Notes: generated from the letters alone by a model not told the origin. Numbered from the stretch's first letter, positions 7,880-17,155 are shown. The stretch is 64,000 nucleotides of DNA from Acetatifactor muris (GCF_024623325.1 NZ_JANJZD010000018.1:1-64000), one strand, 5' to 3'. A program made the numbers and translations.

Positions 7880-9172
7880 CTACTTATAATAATCAAAAGA
7901 ATGCCCGTATAATCGAACGGTGTCTCCATCCTCAATTCCAAGTTGTTCCAGCTGTTCCAGAATGCCTGAGGTCTTCAGAAACTCCTGGAAAAATGCGAAT
8001 CCTTTTTCACTTTCCAGATTGGTATACCCCAGCATTTTTTCCACACTGGGTCCCTCCACCACATACTCGTCATTGCTCTGGTCATATTCCACTGTATAAG
8101 GTTCATCCAGCTGCTTCAGCCTCGCCGCCTCTGCATCATACTCCGGTTCAAATACAGTTATCTCGTCTCCCAGTTCCTGCAGCATTTCATTTACATGATA
8201 CAGAAGATCTCTGACCCCTTCCCCGCTGACTGCGGAAATTGGATAAACAGGAATTCCCTTCGGCTCAAATTTTTCCCGGATCCTTTTCAATGCACTGTCT
8301 TCTCTGTCATAAATTGCATCTATTTTATTGGCTGCAATAACCTGCGGCCGCATTGCGATATCCGGATTATATGCCTCCAGCTCTTTATTGATAGCGCAGA
8401 TATCTTCTAAGGGGTCTCTTCCCTCTGTTCCGGCGGCATCCACAATGTGAATCAGCACCTTCGTACGCTCGATATGGCGAAGAAATTCGTGCCCAAGCCC
8501 TACACCCTCGGAGGCACCTTCAATCAATCCCGGAATATCTGCAATCACAAAGCCCTTCGTGTCATCCAGATCTACCACCCCCAGATTGGGATTCAATGTG
8601 GTAAAATGATAGTTTGCAATTTTAGGCTTCGCATTGGTGACACGGGCCAGAAAAGTTGACTTGCCCACATTGGGAAGTCCTACCAGCCCTACATCTGCAA
8701 TCACTTTCAGCTCCAGCAGAAGTTCCAGCTCCTTTGCCGGCTTTCCCGGCTGTGCGTACATGGGAGCCTGCATGGTACTGGTTGCATAGTGCTGATTTCC
8801 GCTGCCGCCCCTTCCGCCCTTCAAAAGTGTCACTTCACGATTCTCTCCGGACATATCTACAATCACCTGTCCGCTCTCTGCTTCCCTGATGACGGTGCCC
8901 GGCGGAACCTTAATGACAATGGACTTTCCGTCTTTTCCCCTGCAGTTTTTCTTGCCTCCCGGCTCTCCGTCCCCGGCCTTGTATTTCCGGGTACTGCGAA
9001 AATCAATCAGCGTATTTAAACCTTCGTCTACTCGGAAGATAACGTCTCCGCCCTTTCCGCCGTCTCCGCCGTCAGGCCCTCCTGCAGGCACAAATTTCTC
9101 ATGGCGAAAAGAAACATGACCGTCTCCACCCTTTCCGCTCCTCACATATATTCTGGCTCTGTCTGCAAACAT
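7880..9172 (-). CDS. obg: GTPase Obg (ribosome assembly)
   Basis: An essential P-loop GTPase acting in 50S assembly and stress signalling. Three domains are visible: the glycine-rich Obg fold (1-157), the G domain (about 158-335) with G1 motif GLPNVGKST, DIPGLIEGA (G3) and NKID (G4), and the C-terminal OCT domain (about 355-425). The 430-residue start at 9172 has AGAGGTG upstream and the conserved MFADRARIYV beginning. A terminator hairpin separates it from rpmA, so it may have its own promoter or depend on read-through. Confidence 0.97.
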   Translation of the reverse strand: MFADRARIYVRSGKGGDGHVSFRHEKFVPAGGPDGGDGGKGGDVIFRVDEGLNTLIDFRSTRKYKAGDGEPGGKKNCRGKDGKSIVIKVPPGTVIREAESGQVIVDMSGENREVTLLKGGRGGSGNQHYATSTMQAPMYAQPGKPAKELELLLELKVIADVGLVGLPNVGKSTFLARVTNAKPKIANYHFTTLNPNLGVVDLDDTKGFVIADIPGLIEGASEGVGLGHEFLRHIERTKVLIHIVDAAGTEGRDPLEDICAINKELEAYNPDIAMRPQVIAANKIDAIYDREDSALKRIREKFEPKGIPVYPISAVSGEGVRDLLYHVNEMLQELGDEITVFEPEYDAEAARLKQLDEPYTVEYDQSNDEYVVEGPSVEKMLGYTNLESEKGFAFFQEFLKTSGILEQLEQLGIEDGDTVRLYGHSFDYYK

Positions 9173-9242
9173 TCTGCACCTCTGCTCTTTCTGATTCGTT
9201 AAGCAGCCAAACAGGGAATACTTTCTTCGCTGCTGATATATA

Positions 9243-9279
9243 AAAAACATGGACCCCAAACAATGCGTTTGGAGTCCAT
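9243..9279 (-). terminator. Hairpin terminator between rpmA and obg
   Basis: On the minus strand ATGGACTCCAAAC, five bases, GTTTGGGGTCCAT forms a 13-bp stem with one G-T wobble, closely followed by six T. It should terminate or attenuate rplU-prp-rpmA transcription before obg. Confidence 0.75.
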
Positions 9280-9289
9280 CGAATCTGCA

Positions 9290-9574
9290 TTATTTCTCTA
9301 CAGGATAAACAGAAGCTTTCTTCTTGTCTCTTCCTTTTCTCTCAAAACGAAGAACTCCGTCAACCAGGGCAAACAGGGTATCGTCTCCGCCGATTCCCAC
9401 ATTCACACCGGGATGAATCTTCGTTCCGCGCTGTCTGTAAAGAATATTTCCTGCCTTTACGAACTGACCGTCAGCTCTCTTCGCACCTAATCTCTTGGAC
9501 TCGGAATCTCTGCCGTTCTTGGTGGAACCAACTCCCTTTTTATGAGCGAAAAATTGAAGGTTCATATGAAACAT
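9290..9574 (-). CDS. rpmA: 50S ribosomal protein L27
   Basis: A ribosomal protein whose N-terminus reaches the peptidyl-transferase centre. The 94-residue protein begins with a Firmicute-type N-terminal extension ending in LQFF before AHKKG; this is the site cut by the protease Prp, whose gene is immediately upstream. The conserved [15 protein letters not shown] block follows. The ATG at 9574 is chosen over the in-frame ATG at 9565 because AGGAGG lies eight bases before it, inside the end of prp. Only three bases separate the two genes. Confidence 0.97.
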   Translation of the reverse strand: MFHMNLQFFAHKKGVGSTKNGRDSESKRLGAKRADGQFVKAGNILYRQRGTKIHPGVNVGIGGDDTLFALVDGVLRFERKGRDKKKASVYPVEK

Positions 9575-9577
9575 GGC

Positions 9578-9910
9578 TTACACCTCCTCAAATTTTACTT
9601 GTAAATATTTTCTGCCGTATTCCCTGCTTAAATTTTCCAGAGAAAATATCATGGAATCCATCAGAAAACTTGACTTTTCCTGCAAAACACCCTCAAAAAT
9701 ACATTTGAGGAAGCCCGTGCTCTCATCTGCTGTAAGCTGAATCCGTTCCCCTGCCAACTCTTCCAGCGAATTGACAGTTCCGATGGTAAGAGCCGAAACA
9801 GCGGCACACAATATATCGGGGCGACCGGCCTTCGCGTATTCTGCATGTCCCATACAGTAGAAACCTCTGTAGGAACCCTTTCTGTCTCTTTGAATCACTA
9901 CTGTTGTCAT
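9578..9910 (-). CDS. prp: Ribosomal-processing cysteine protease Prp
   Basis: A cysteine protease that removes the N-terminal extension of L27, a step essential in Firmicutes that have it. The 110 residues carry the catalytic pair His22 (GHAEYA) and Cys35 (DILCAAVSAL). The gene lies between rplU and rpmA, five and three bases from its neighbours, the arrangement known from Staphylococcus and Bacillus (ysxB). Presence of the LQFF/AHKKG site in the L27 encoded next door agrees with the assignment. Confidence 0.96.
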   Translation of the reverse strand: MTTVVIQRDRKGSYRGFYCMGHAEYAKAGRPDILCAAVSALTIGTVNSLEELAGERIQLTADESTGFLKCIFEGVLQEKSSFLMDSMIFSLENLSREYGRKYLQVKFEEV

Positions 9911-9915
9911 CAGCC

Positions 9916-10221
9916 TTATGCATTGATCTTGTCGATCTTAACTTTTGTGTAGGCTTGTCTGTGACCATTTTTCTTGTGGTAGCCGGTTTTTCTCTTGTAT
10001 TTGTATACAATAACCTTTTTACCCCTGCCCTGCTCCATAACGGTTGCAGAGACGGTTGCATTTGCAACATCTTCGCCAACCTTCAGGCTCTCGTCACTTA
10101 CTGCGACAACATGGTCAAATGTAACAGCGTTACCAGCCTCAACATCCAGCTTTTCTACTTTGATGACATCGCCTTCCGAAACCTTGTACTGCTTTCCACC
10201 TGTTGCAATAATTGCGTACAT
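9916..10221 (-). CDS. rplU: 50S ribosomal protein L21
   Basis: A 23S rRNA-binding protein of the large subunit, 101 residues. It opens with the typical [14 protein letters not shown] and ends with the [14 protein letters not shown] motif characteristic of bL21. AGGAGGTG lies upstream of the ATG. First gene of rplU-prp-rpmA, with a near-perfect promoter about 165 bases upstream and a long leader that could carry an L21-type autoregulatory structure; that structure was not verified. Confidence 0.97.
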   Translation of the reverse strand: MYAIIATGGKQYKVSEGDVIKVEKLDVEAGNAVTFDHVVAVSDESLKVGEDVANATVSATVMEQGRGKKVIVYKYKRKTGYHKKNGHRQAYTKVKIDKINA

Positions 10222-10385
10222 ATTCAGGCACCTCCTTTATGAACAAACTGTTCATTTACTCGCTGACTTTGGTGATATCCGACCATAGTCTGTACAGATA
10301 TACTTATACCTGGTCATGCGGCATAAAATGCATATATCACATACCACACACTGCATCTGTGTGTATGTTATACACATACCTGTAT

Positions 10386-10414
10386 ATAATACATGGAATA
10401 CCTGAATTTGTCAA
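10386..10414 (-). promoter_or_regulatory. Strong promoter of rplU-prp-rpmA
   Basis: TTGACA and TATTAT on the minus strand are separated by exactly 17 bases (6/6 and 5/6). The roughly 158-base transcribed leader before rplU (10222-10379) is rich in TATGTGTATA-like repeats and may fold into a ribosomal leader. Confidence 0.85.
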
Positions 10415-10416
10415 TC

Positions 10417-11058
10417 CTAATTGGCTGCTTTCTTATAATTTTTCTTCTCGAAATCTTCCACATACTGGGTGATCAGCTTTACAGTACCCTCCACACCCAG
10501 CACGCTGCTGTTGATGCACAGATCATAGCTGTCTGCCCGTCCCCATTTCTTGGAGGAATAATAGTTATAGTAACTCTGACGCTGCTTATCCTTCTTGATC
10601 ATCATGTCCTTTGCCTTGGCTTCCGTCAGGCCATATAATTCCATGACACGCTTAATTTTGCACTCTTCGTTTCCGAATATAAACAGGTCGATTACATTTG
10701 CTCTGTCGGCAAGGGCATAATCAGCACAGCGCCCCACGATTACGCAGGGACCTTCATCTGCAATTTTTTTGATTGTATCAAACTGCGCCAGAAACACTTT
10801 ATGGCTGATGGGCATATCCACAAAGGAGGAATTGTTATAGCCAAAAGAGTAGGTGTCCATCACCAGATTGTACAGAAATGAATTGGTAGGCCGCTCGTCA
10901 TGATTCTGTATCATTTCCTCACAGAAACCGCTTTCCTTTGCAGCTCTGGTCAGAAGATCCTTGTCATAATATTTGATATCAAAATATTCGGCTACTTTCT
11001 GTCCTATTTCACGTCCTGCTGAGCCATATTGTCTTCCGATTGTAATTACTGTATTCAT
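10417..11058 (-). CDS. Cytidylate kinase-like family protein
   Basis: A 213-residue P-loop kinase-like protein. The N-terminal ITIGRQYGSAGREIG matches the phosphate-binding region of the Cmk-like family common in Clostridia; the KYYDKDLL segment follows and IVGRCADYAL lies near residue 100. The true substrate is not established for this branch, which is distinct from the canonical Cmk. The start at 11058 has GAGAGG upstream and the family N-terminus. It is transcribed alone from a good promoter at 11126-11154, and the rplU promoter follows its stop within three bases. Confidence 0.8.
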   Translation of the reverse strand: MNTVITIGRQYGSAGREIGQKVAEYFDIKYYDKDLLTRAAKESGFCEEMIQNHDERPTNSFLYNLVMDTYSFGYNNSSFVDMPISHKVFLAQFDTIKKIADEGPCVIVGRCADYALADRANVIDLFIFGNEECKIKRVMELYGLTEAKAKDMMIKKDKQRQSYYNYYSSKKWGRADSYDLCINSSVLGVEGTVKLITQYVEDFEKKNYKKAAN

Positions 11059-11125
11059 ACCGATACCTCTCTTCTTTTCAGAGTATAAAAGCAATTGGGA
11101 ATAATTACTGCTTTTACCTGGTTTT

Positions 11126-11154
11126 ATTATACAACAATTAGAAGATTTACACAA
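11126..11154 (-). promoter_or_regulatory. Promoter of the cytidylate-kinase-like gene
   Basis: TTGTGT, 17 bases, TATAAT on the minus strand (4/6 and 6/6), about 70 bases upstream of the start codon. Confidence 0.75.
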
Positions 11155-11193
11155 CAGGAAATCAGAATGCAGCTTTTACTTTTGATTTCTCAT

Positions 11194-12153
11194 TTATAGA
11201 ATTCCCAGTAAATGCTCAAAATACGCCGGAAGGGGCGCATCCACTTCCACATAATCTCCGGTTGCAGGATGCCGGAATCCAAGAGTCTTTGCGTGCAGTG
11301 TCTGTCCCTGCAGGCGAAAACCTGACTTTAGCCCCGCATATACTTCATCTCCCAGCAGCGGATGGCCGATGCTGGCCATATGAACTCGAATCTGATGTGT
11401 TCTGCCTGTCTCCAGCACACACTCAATGTAGGTAAAACGTTCAAAGCGTCTGAGAACACGATAATGTGTCACCGCGGATTTTCCGTTTTTTTCGTTGACT
11501 GCCATCTTCTTTCTATCAGAGGGGTGTCTTCCTATGGGCCGGTCAATGGTTCCCGCGTTATCCTTCAGCACCCCGTGGCAAATGGCATGATAGCGCCTTG
11601 TAATGGTATGTTCTTTCAGTTGCGCTGCAATACAGTTATGAGCCGTATCATTTTTACATACAATGACAGAACCTGTGGTATCCTTGTCAATCCGGTGGAC
11701 AATGCCTGGCCGCATACTTCCGTTTATTCCTGACAGCTCATCCCCGCAGTGATACATCAGCGCATTTACCAATGTACCGCTGTAATGTCCTGCAGCCGGG
11801 TGCACCACCATTCCCTTGGGCTTATTTACCACAATGATATCTCTGTCTTCGTACAAAATGTCCAGAGGAATCTTTTCCGGAGCAATATCAGGCTTTACCG
11901 CATCCGGAAGGAAAAATTCTATGCTGTCCTCCGATTTTACCCGATAGCTTCCTTTTACAGAAACACCATTTACCTTCACAGCTTCCTCACGAATCAATTT
12001 CTGAATAAAAGAGCGCGACAAAGAGTCGATAAGCATTACAAGACACTTATCGATTCTCTCATCCTCCATCTCTTCTCCTATTTCAAAGCGAAACTCATTC
12101 ATTTGTCTGTACTCTGTCTTTTCATTCTGTATACAGCCATTCCCGCAGGTCAT
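11194..12153 (-). CDS. RluA/RluD family pseudouridine synthase
   Basis: Converts specific uridines in rRNA to pseudouridine. An S4 RNA-binding domain lies at about residues 30-90 (IDKCLVMLIDSLSRSFIQ), followed by the catalytic domain with the active aspartate in HRIDKDTTG (about residues 150-158) and the C-terminal GRTHQIRVH motif. The ATG at 12153 overlaps the lspA stop (ATGA), suggesting coupling; an internal ATG at 12102 matches the usual family N-terminus better, so the first 17 residues are uncertain. The order lspA-rluD is conserved in Firmicutes. Confidence 0.92.
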   Translation of the reverse strand: MTCGNGCIQNEKTEYRQMNEFRFEIGEEMEDERIDKCLVMLIDSLSRSFIQKLIREEAVKVNGVSVKGSYRVKSEDSIEFFLPDAVKPDIAPEKIPLDILYEDRDIIVVNKPKGMVVHPAAGHYSGTLVNALMYHCGDELSGINGSMRPGIVHRIDKDTTGSVIVCKNDTAHNCIAAQLKEHTITRRYHAICHGVLKDNAGTIDRPIGRHPSDRKKMAVNEKNGKSAVTHYRVLRRFERFTYIECVLETGRTHQIRVHMASIGHPLLGDEVYAGLKSGFRLQGQTLHAKTLGFRHPATGDYVEVDAPLPAYFEHLLGIL

Positions 12154-12713
12154 TCTACCGCTTTCTTACGCTTTCTGCTCAAGAATTCCAGATCTTCATC
12201 CTTATATACAAACATAAATATAAAAAACAGAACGACAGCAGATACCACGATATAGCAGTCTGCCACATTGAACACGGGGTAGTCAATCAATACAAACGCG
12301 ATAAAATCCACCACGAAATCAAAGCGAATTCTGTCAATCATATTCCCCAGTGCCCCGGCAATTACCGCGGCAAGCAGAAGATGTGTTATACGGAATTTCT
12401 TCTGCTCAGGCAGTCTGAACAACACAAAGAGGATTGCTCCCAGCAGCAGAAAACCGAGAAGCAGAATAAATCCCTTCTTCTGCTGGAACAGGCTGAATGC
12501 CATACCGGTATTTTCCACATACTGCAGCTCCAGCACACCGTCAATCAGAATAATACCGGAAGTACCCTTCAGGCGGGTAAGTGCCAGATATTTTGTAAAC
12601 TGGTCCAGAATCAGCAGTCCTGTCATAACCGCAAAATCCAGGATCAGCATTTTCATCTTCTCTCCAGAAAGTCCCGTTTTCCCGGAGTTCTTTCCGGAAT
12701 ATTCCTCTTTCAT
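12150..12713 (-). CDS. lspA: Lipoprotein signal peptidase (signal peptidase II)
   Basis: A four-helix membrane aspartyl protease that removes signal peptides from prolipoproteins. The catalytic aspartates are in GNMIDRIR and FNVADCYI, and the conserved VENTGMAFS motif is present. The start at 12713 gives 187 residues and lies just after the aroB stop; an upstream in-frame ATG at 12752 would add 13 residues and overlap aroB. The N-terminal 30 residues are hydrophilic and longer than usual. Likely substrates in this window are the sugar-binding lipoprotein at 49.7 kb and possibly the DacF-like protein at 17.2 kb. Confidence 0.93.
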   Translation of the reverse strand: MKEEYSGKNSGKTGLSGEKMKMLILDFAVMTGLLILDQFTKYLALTRLKGTSGIILIDGVLELQYVENTGMAFSLFQQKKGFILLLGFLLLGAILFVLFRLPEQKKFRITHLLLAAVIAGALGNMIDRIRFDFVVDFIAFVLIDYPVFNVADCYIVVSAVVLFFIFMFVYKDEDLEFLSRKRKKAVE

Positions 12714-12714
12714 A

Positions 12715-13836
12715 TTACTCACATGCATCCTCTTCACTGTAATAGATTTCATTGATGGCAGTCAGAAGCTCCTCATCCGTTACGGTATTGTCAAGGACGG
12801 CCCTGCCAATCTTCTTCAGAAGTACAAATTTAATCCTGCCGGATTCCATTTTCTTGTCAGACTTCGTCAGTCGCAGTATTTCCTTCGGATCAATATTTTC
12901 TATGGAAATGGGCAGGTAAAAAGGTACAAACATGTCCCGAATTTCGTAATATTCCTCCATGGAAAGCAATTCCCGTTTCCAGGAAATACAGGCGGCGGCA
13001 ACCATCCCCAAGGCCACACATTCTCCATGATATAATTCGAAATTCTTCGCCTTTTCGATGGCATGTCCCACCGTATGTCCAAAATTCAGCAGTGCCCTGT
13101 CCCCCTGCTCCAGAGGATCTTTTTCCACCACCTGCTTTTTTATCGTACAACTGCGCATCATCATTTCCTGAAGCACATCCAGATCGCGCTCGCAGATTTC
13201 ATACATTTTCTCAAGCAGCCATTCGTAAAACAGGGCATCCCTGATCAGTCCATGCTTCATAACTTCCGCAAATCCCGAAAAGAACTGCCTGTTCTCCAGA
13301 GTCTGCAGAGTGGACAGATTCATATAGACCAGCCGCGGCATTTTAAAGGCACCTACCATATTTTTATAGCCGTCAAAATCAACCCCCGTTTTTCCTCCGA
13401 TACTGCTGTCCGCCTGGGCCAGAAGCGTGGTGGGAAGCTGTATATAATCAATGCCCCGCAGATAAGTAGCTGCAGTGTAACCGGTAATATCCCCCGTCAC
13501 ACCTCCCCCAAGGGCCAGCAGCAGGTCTTTCCGGTCAAATCCTTCTTCTATCAGAAAACGATAGATTTCCTTTACCGTATCCAGAGTTTTATGCTCTTCC
13601 CCCTCAGGAAAGACATACTTTACCGCCTTGCCGTCCCCTTCCTGACTGTGTGTACGGAGTAGGCTCAGTACTTCCTCCCCATAAATCGCATCTACTTTGG
13701 AATCCGTGACAATACAAATCCTTCTGTTCTCATACCCCAGAGCCGTAAGCTCCTGCCACAGTTCGGCAAAAGAACGGGAAAACACTATATCATAGCAAGG
13801 TTTTTTCTGATATAAAACCGGTAATCTCTCTGACAT
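12715..13836 (-). CDS. aroB: 3-dehydroquinate synthase
   Basis: Second step of the shikimate pathway: converts DAHP to 3-dehydroquinate using NAD+ and a divalent metal. The 373-residue protein contains GGGVTGDITGYTAATYLRG (NAD-binding loop), the QADSSIGGKTGVD segment and the metal-ligand region with FGHTVGHAIE. GAGGTGAGAG precedes the ATG. No other shikimate genes are adjacent; it is followed closely by lspA. Confidence 0.97.
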   Translation of the reverse strand: MSERLPVLYQKKPCYDIVFSRSFAELWQELTALGYENRRICIVTDSKVDAIYGEEVLSLLRTHSQEGDGKAVKYVFPEGEEHKTLDTVKEIYRFLIEEGFDRKDLLLALGGGVTGDITGYTAATYLRGIDYIQLPTTLLAQADSSIGGKTGVDFDGYKNMVGAFKMPRLVYMNLSTLQTLENRQFFSGFAEVMKHGLIRDALFYEWLLEKMYEICERDLDVLQEMMMRSCTIKKQVVEKDPLEQGDRALLNFGHTVGHAIEKAKNFELYHGECVALGMVAAACISWKRELLSMEEYYEIRDMFVPFYLPISIENIDPKEILRLTKSDKKMESGRIKFVLLKKIGRAVLDNTVTDEELLTAINEIYYSEEDACE

Positions 13837-13912
13837 TCTCTCTCACCTCTTTTGTCAGGTTTCTCGCCTGTTACAGTCATTATTCTCTGCTCAGCTGTTC
13901 ATCCTTTTTCTG

Positions 13913-14440
13913 TCAGCTGTTCAGCGGCATTTCAAAGGAATCACTGAAAATATCCTGGAAGTCTCCCGAGATATCCACACTGGAAGGTGTAATAATAAAG
14001 ATATAATGGGAAATCTTCTGAAGGTTTCCGGATATGGCATAACAGGAACCGCTGGTAAAATCAATAATCCGCTGAGCGATATCCACATCCAGTCCTTCCA
14101 GATTCAGTACAACGGTACGGTTTGCCAGGAGTGTCTCTGTTATTTCTCTGGCATCTTCCACAGAGGTAGGTTTGATGACACAGACTTCCATACCGCCGCT
14201 CACCATTTTCCTTGTACTGGCCTGCTTAATCGGTGTGATTTTGCCGGGTGCCGTCCTCCGGGAGGCTGGCAGGGCAGGTTCATCTTCATAATCATCCATA
14301 TCTCTTTCTCTTGCCTTTGACCTTCTCGGCGCGGGAACGGGATCTGTATCTTCTTCATCCAGATAGTCATCATCGTAGTACTCATCGTCATCTTCGCCGT
14401 TTAACTTCATGTAATTCAAAAACTTGTCCATTACGCTCAT
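13913..14440 (-). CDS. sepF: Cell division protein SepF
   Basis: Anchors and bundles FtsZ filaments at the division septum. The 175 residues show an N-terminal amphipathic segment (MDKFLNYMKLNG), an acidic linker (about 15-85) and the C-terminal SepF/DUF552 domain (about 90-170) with LNLEGLDVDIAQRIIDF. Its ATG overlaps the stop of the upstream ylmE-like gene, the same order (ylmE-sepF) as in the Bacillus division cluster. Confidence 0.93.
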   Translation of the reverse strand: MSVMDKFLNYMKLNGEDDDEYYDDDYLDEEDTDPVPAPRRSKARERDMDDYEDEPALPASRRTAPGKITPIKQASTRKMVSGGMEVCVIKPTSVEDAREITETLLANRTVVLNLEGLDVDIAQRIIDFTSGSCYAISGNLQKISHYIFIITPSSVDISGDFQDIFSDSFEMPLNS

Positions 14441-15132
14441 AATTCAATCCCACGCCTTTCACCGAAAATGCCGGTACCAACTCTCACACAGGTGGCTCCC
14501 TCTTCTATTGCCACAGAATAATCTCCTGTCATACCCATTGACAAAATATCCATGCTAACATTATCAATGTTTTTTTGCCTTATGTCAACAGACAATTGTT
14601 TTAATCTGCGAAAATACGGGCGATTCTCTTCCGCATCTTCCGTAAAGGGTGCTATGGTCATCAGTCCTCTGATATGTACCGCAGGCAGTGCCGCTATCCT
14701 GGAGACAAGCACAGGCGCTTCTTCCACACTGACACCATACTTGCTGGATTCTCCGGCCACATTTACTTCAATTAAGATATCTGTTTCTGTCTTTTGTTTC
14801 ATTGCCTCACGGCTGATTTCTTCCGCAAGACGCAGCGAATCCACACTGTGAATGAGAGCCACTTTCCCCACAATATATTTCACTTTGTTTCTCTGCAGAT
14901 GGCCAATCATATGCCATCGAATATCGGAAGGCAGCTCCTGCATCTTGTCCAGCAGCTCCTGCACTTTATTTTCGCCAAAGTCCCTTATACCTGTATCATA
15001 TGCCTCTCCCAGGCTGGAAACAGGTTTTGTCTTGCTGACGGCAATCAATGTCACTTCACCAGGGTCACGCCCGGCTTTCCTGCCGGAATCTGCCATACTT
15101 TTTTTCACGGCTTCTAAATTTTCCCGTATCAT
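14437..15132 (-). CDS. YggS/YlmE family PLP-binding protein (PLPBP)
   Basis: A pyridoxal-phosphate homeostasis protein with a single alanine-racemase-like barrel and no known catalysis. The PLP lysine is in VSKTKPV near residue 34; the C-terminal GMTGDYSVAIEEGATCVRVG motif is the phosphate-binding signature. GGAGG lies before the ATG. Overlaps sepF by four bases. Confidence 0.94.
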   Translation of the reverse strand: MIRENLEAVKKSMADSGRKAGRDPGEVTLIAVSKTKPVSSLGEAYDTGIRDFGENKVQELLDKMQELPSDIRWHMIGHLQRNKVKYIVGKVALIHSVDSLRLAEEISREAMKQKTETDILIEVNVAGESSKYGVSVEEAPVLVSRIAALPAVHIRGLMTIAPFTEDAEENRPYFRRLKQLSVDIRQKNIDNVSMDILSMGMTGDYSVAIEEGATCVRVGTGIFGERRGIEL

Positions 15133-15171
15133 TTCAATTCCTCCGGTTTCTCTTCAACCTTATCGCATCTG

Positions 15172-16572
15172 TTACTTCTGGTTGATAAACTGATCATCCC
15201 TTACAGATTCCGCATTCAGTGCAATATAGTCATAGACGCTTAGTCCATATTTTGTGTTGGGCTTTACAATGGCATATTCATCATTCTGGTACAGAATGGT
15301 AATCTGCTTGAAATCCGCATATCCTTTATTCATATTATAAACACCGATTAGTGTGGCTCTCTTACTTACCGCATAAGTTTCCTGTCCATCTGTGGAGTAC
15401 AGAATGTCTCCTGTATTCAGTATGGAACTGTCCAGATAATATTCCTTTGACTGACTGTCAAAAAAGTATACTTCCGTCTCAAGCGTCTCCTGGGCAATGG
15501 TGCCGTCATCCAGATAATACTGCCTGACAATACTGTCCCCGCCGTTATTGCCGCCCGGAGAGACAAAATTCTCCGGAATCAGGAAAAATTCCTTCTGTAC
15601 GATAGAGGATACCGGAATCTTCAACCCTGTTTCATCCTCCACGATCAGTTCTATATCCAGAAATCGGTCTGTCATAAACGTTACCAGAGAATTGGTAAAA
15701 GTAAGCTGCAGATATGTATTCCCGTCTCCGCCGGTGAACAGTTCCGTGGCGCCCCAGGACTCATACCCGTTCTTGAGAAAACGAACTTTGACATATCCTT
15801 CTTCCTGCAGTTCTGCACCTCTGACCGGCTCAATGGGAATCACAACAGACCAGTTTTCATTGGTTGAAAGTTTATACACGGCATCCCCTGCCGCCAGCAG
15901 AGCGTTTCCTGTCATTCTCTTTTTTTCATAGGTCTCATCTTCTTCCCAGATCTGAGCCGTAATATCCTGCGCCGTCAGGTTTTCATAGCCGTCTGTCCAG
16001 TAGGCCACAATCCCTGTGACCGGTGCAAAAGAACGATTCATGATGCTGACGCCGGCAGCATTGCTCAGCTCGTCCACACTCTGCAGCATATTTATCCCTG
16101 CCAGCTTCAACACTGTGTTTTTCAGGGAGTATTTGAAATCATAGATACTGTCATAACGATTTGCTTCAAAGCCATGGGCAAAATTGACAATTTCACTGCG
16201 GAATTCGGCAAGCTCTTTATCGGAGAGAGAATTTTCTCCCAGATTCATACTCTCCAGCTCTTCATTGAGCCTGCCTGTCTCATCCACGATATACACCAGA
16301 TCATTTTTGGCCACACGTTCCCCTTCTCTGGCATAATAATTCACATATCCGGTTTCCTGGGCGTAGACCACAGTCTCATCGCGCAGGATGACTCCCCGGT
16401 AAATTGTATCGGCGGCAAGTGATCCCTCCTTCACCTCATATCGCACAATATGGCTGGTCTGAAAATACATGATAACACAGATAACCACATAAATGAAAAT
16501 AACGCTGAAAATAATCATGCCGATATTCAGATTCAGAGGTTTTCGGTATTTTTTAATTTTGCTTTTCGCCAC
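15172..16572 (-). CDS. HlyD-like membrane-anchored protein
   Basis: A 466-residue protein with a single N-terminal transmembrane segment (about residues 15-40) and a large extracellular part resembling HlyD/periplasmic adaptor proteins: a biotinyl-lipoyl-like segment (about 55-110) with the VARNDLVYIVDE-like turn, a helical section, and beta-rich C-terminal domains. No cognate ABC transporter is adjacent; in clostridia this family typically sits by sepF/ylmE, so a cell-envelope or division role is inferred, not shown. The start is a GTG at 16572 with GGAGG seven bases upstream. A terminator hairpin stands directly before that ribosome-binding site. Confidence 0.75.
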   Translation of the reverse strand: MAKSKIKKYRKPLNLNIGMIIFSVIFIYVVICVIMYFQTSHIVRYEVKEGSLAADTIYRGVILRDETVVYAQETGYVNYYAREGERVAKNDLVYIVDETGRLNEELESMNLGENSLSDKELAEFRSEIVNFAHGFEANRYDSIYDFKYSLKNTVLKLAGINMLQSVDELSNAAGVSIMNRSFAPVTGIVAYWTDGYENLTAQDITAQIWEEDETYEKKRMTGNALLAAGDAVYKLSTNENWSVVIPIEPVRGAELQEEGYVKVRFLKNGYESWGATELFTGGDGNTYLQLTFTNSLVTFMTDRFLDIELIVEDETGLKIPVSSIVQKEFFLIPENFVSPGGNNGGDSIVRQYYLDDGTIAQETLETEVYFFDSQSKEYYLDSSILNTGDILYSTDGQETYAVSKRATLIGVYNMNKGYADFKQITILYQNDEYAIVKPNTKYGLSVYDYIALNAESVRDDQFINQK

Positions 16573-16589
16573 TCTCCCGCCTCCATATA

Positions 16590-16618
16590 AAAGCCCCGGC
16601 AAATTGTTCCGAGGCTTT
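16590..16618 (-). terminator. Terminator just upstream of the HlyD-like gene
   Basis: On the minus strand a stem AAAGCCTCGG / CCGGGGCTTT (one G-T wobble) with a nine-base loop ends in four T. It probably ends transcription of the 139-residue P-loop gene but lies immediately before the ribosome-binding site of the next gene. Confidence 0.65.
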
Positions 16619-16691
16619 CATGCGTAACCATTTTCCATTTTCCTGTTAAGCTCCGTGCCACAATTCTCCTGCCGCACGAAGAATCAATCCC

Positions 16692-17111
16692 CTACAGGGA
16701 TACGATAATTTTATCTTTCCATCCAGCTGGAATCTCCGTCTCATCCAAAGAGATACTTAAAATAAAGTTCACGTCAAATATTTTACTGAGTTTTTCCAAT
16801 TTTTCCAATGTGGGTGTAATATCCTGATCTTCCAGGCATGCAATTCTCAAAAAACTGTCAAAATACACCTGCTGCAGATCGTGATCCTGTGAAATAATAC
16901 CACTTACAAAACCAATAAATTCATTACTGCTCTCAATCATGAACTGCGAAATATCAATCAGGCGTACTTTATTGTTCAGCTCAAACATATGCTTTTTACT
17001 TTTATCCAGATATGCGATATTACCTGAAATTTCCTTGATTTCGCTGTTCACCTTATCCAATAGCTGCTTTGTCTTACCTTTACCCTTTTTGCCTACAATT
17101 AACTGAACCAT
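16692..17111 (-). CDS. Small P-loop protein of unknown function
   Basis: A 139-residue cytoplasmic protein starting MVQLIVGKKGKGKTKQ, with a Walker A-like GKKGKGKT at residues 7-14. A hydrophobic strand ending in aspartate, a plausible Walker B, occurs around LRLIDISQF (about 50) and again near FILSISLDE. Homologues in Lachnospiraceae are sometimes labelled PilT-like, but no pilus genes are near and the protein is far too short for PilT. It has its own consensus-like promoter and a terminator after it, so it is a single-gene unit. Function not recognised. Confidence 0.7.
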   Translation of the reverse strand: MVQLIVGKKGKGKTKQLLDKVNSEIKEISGNIAYLDKSKKHMFELNNKVRLIDISQFMIESSNEFIGFVSGIISQDHDLQQVYFDSFLRIACLEDQDITPTLEKLEKLSKIFDVNFILSISLDETEIPAGWKDKIIVSL

Positions 17112-17155
17112 TGGAAACCCTCCTATAGTATTAATATTATATTACCCTAATAATC

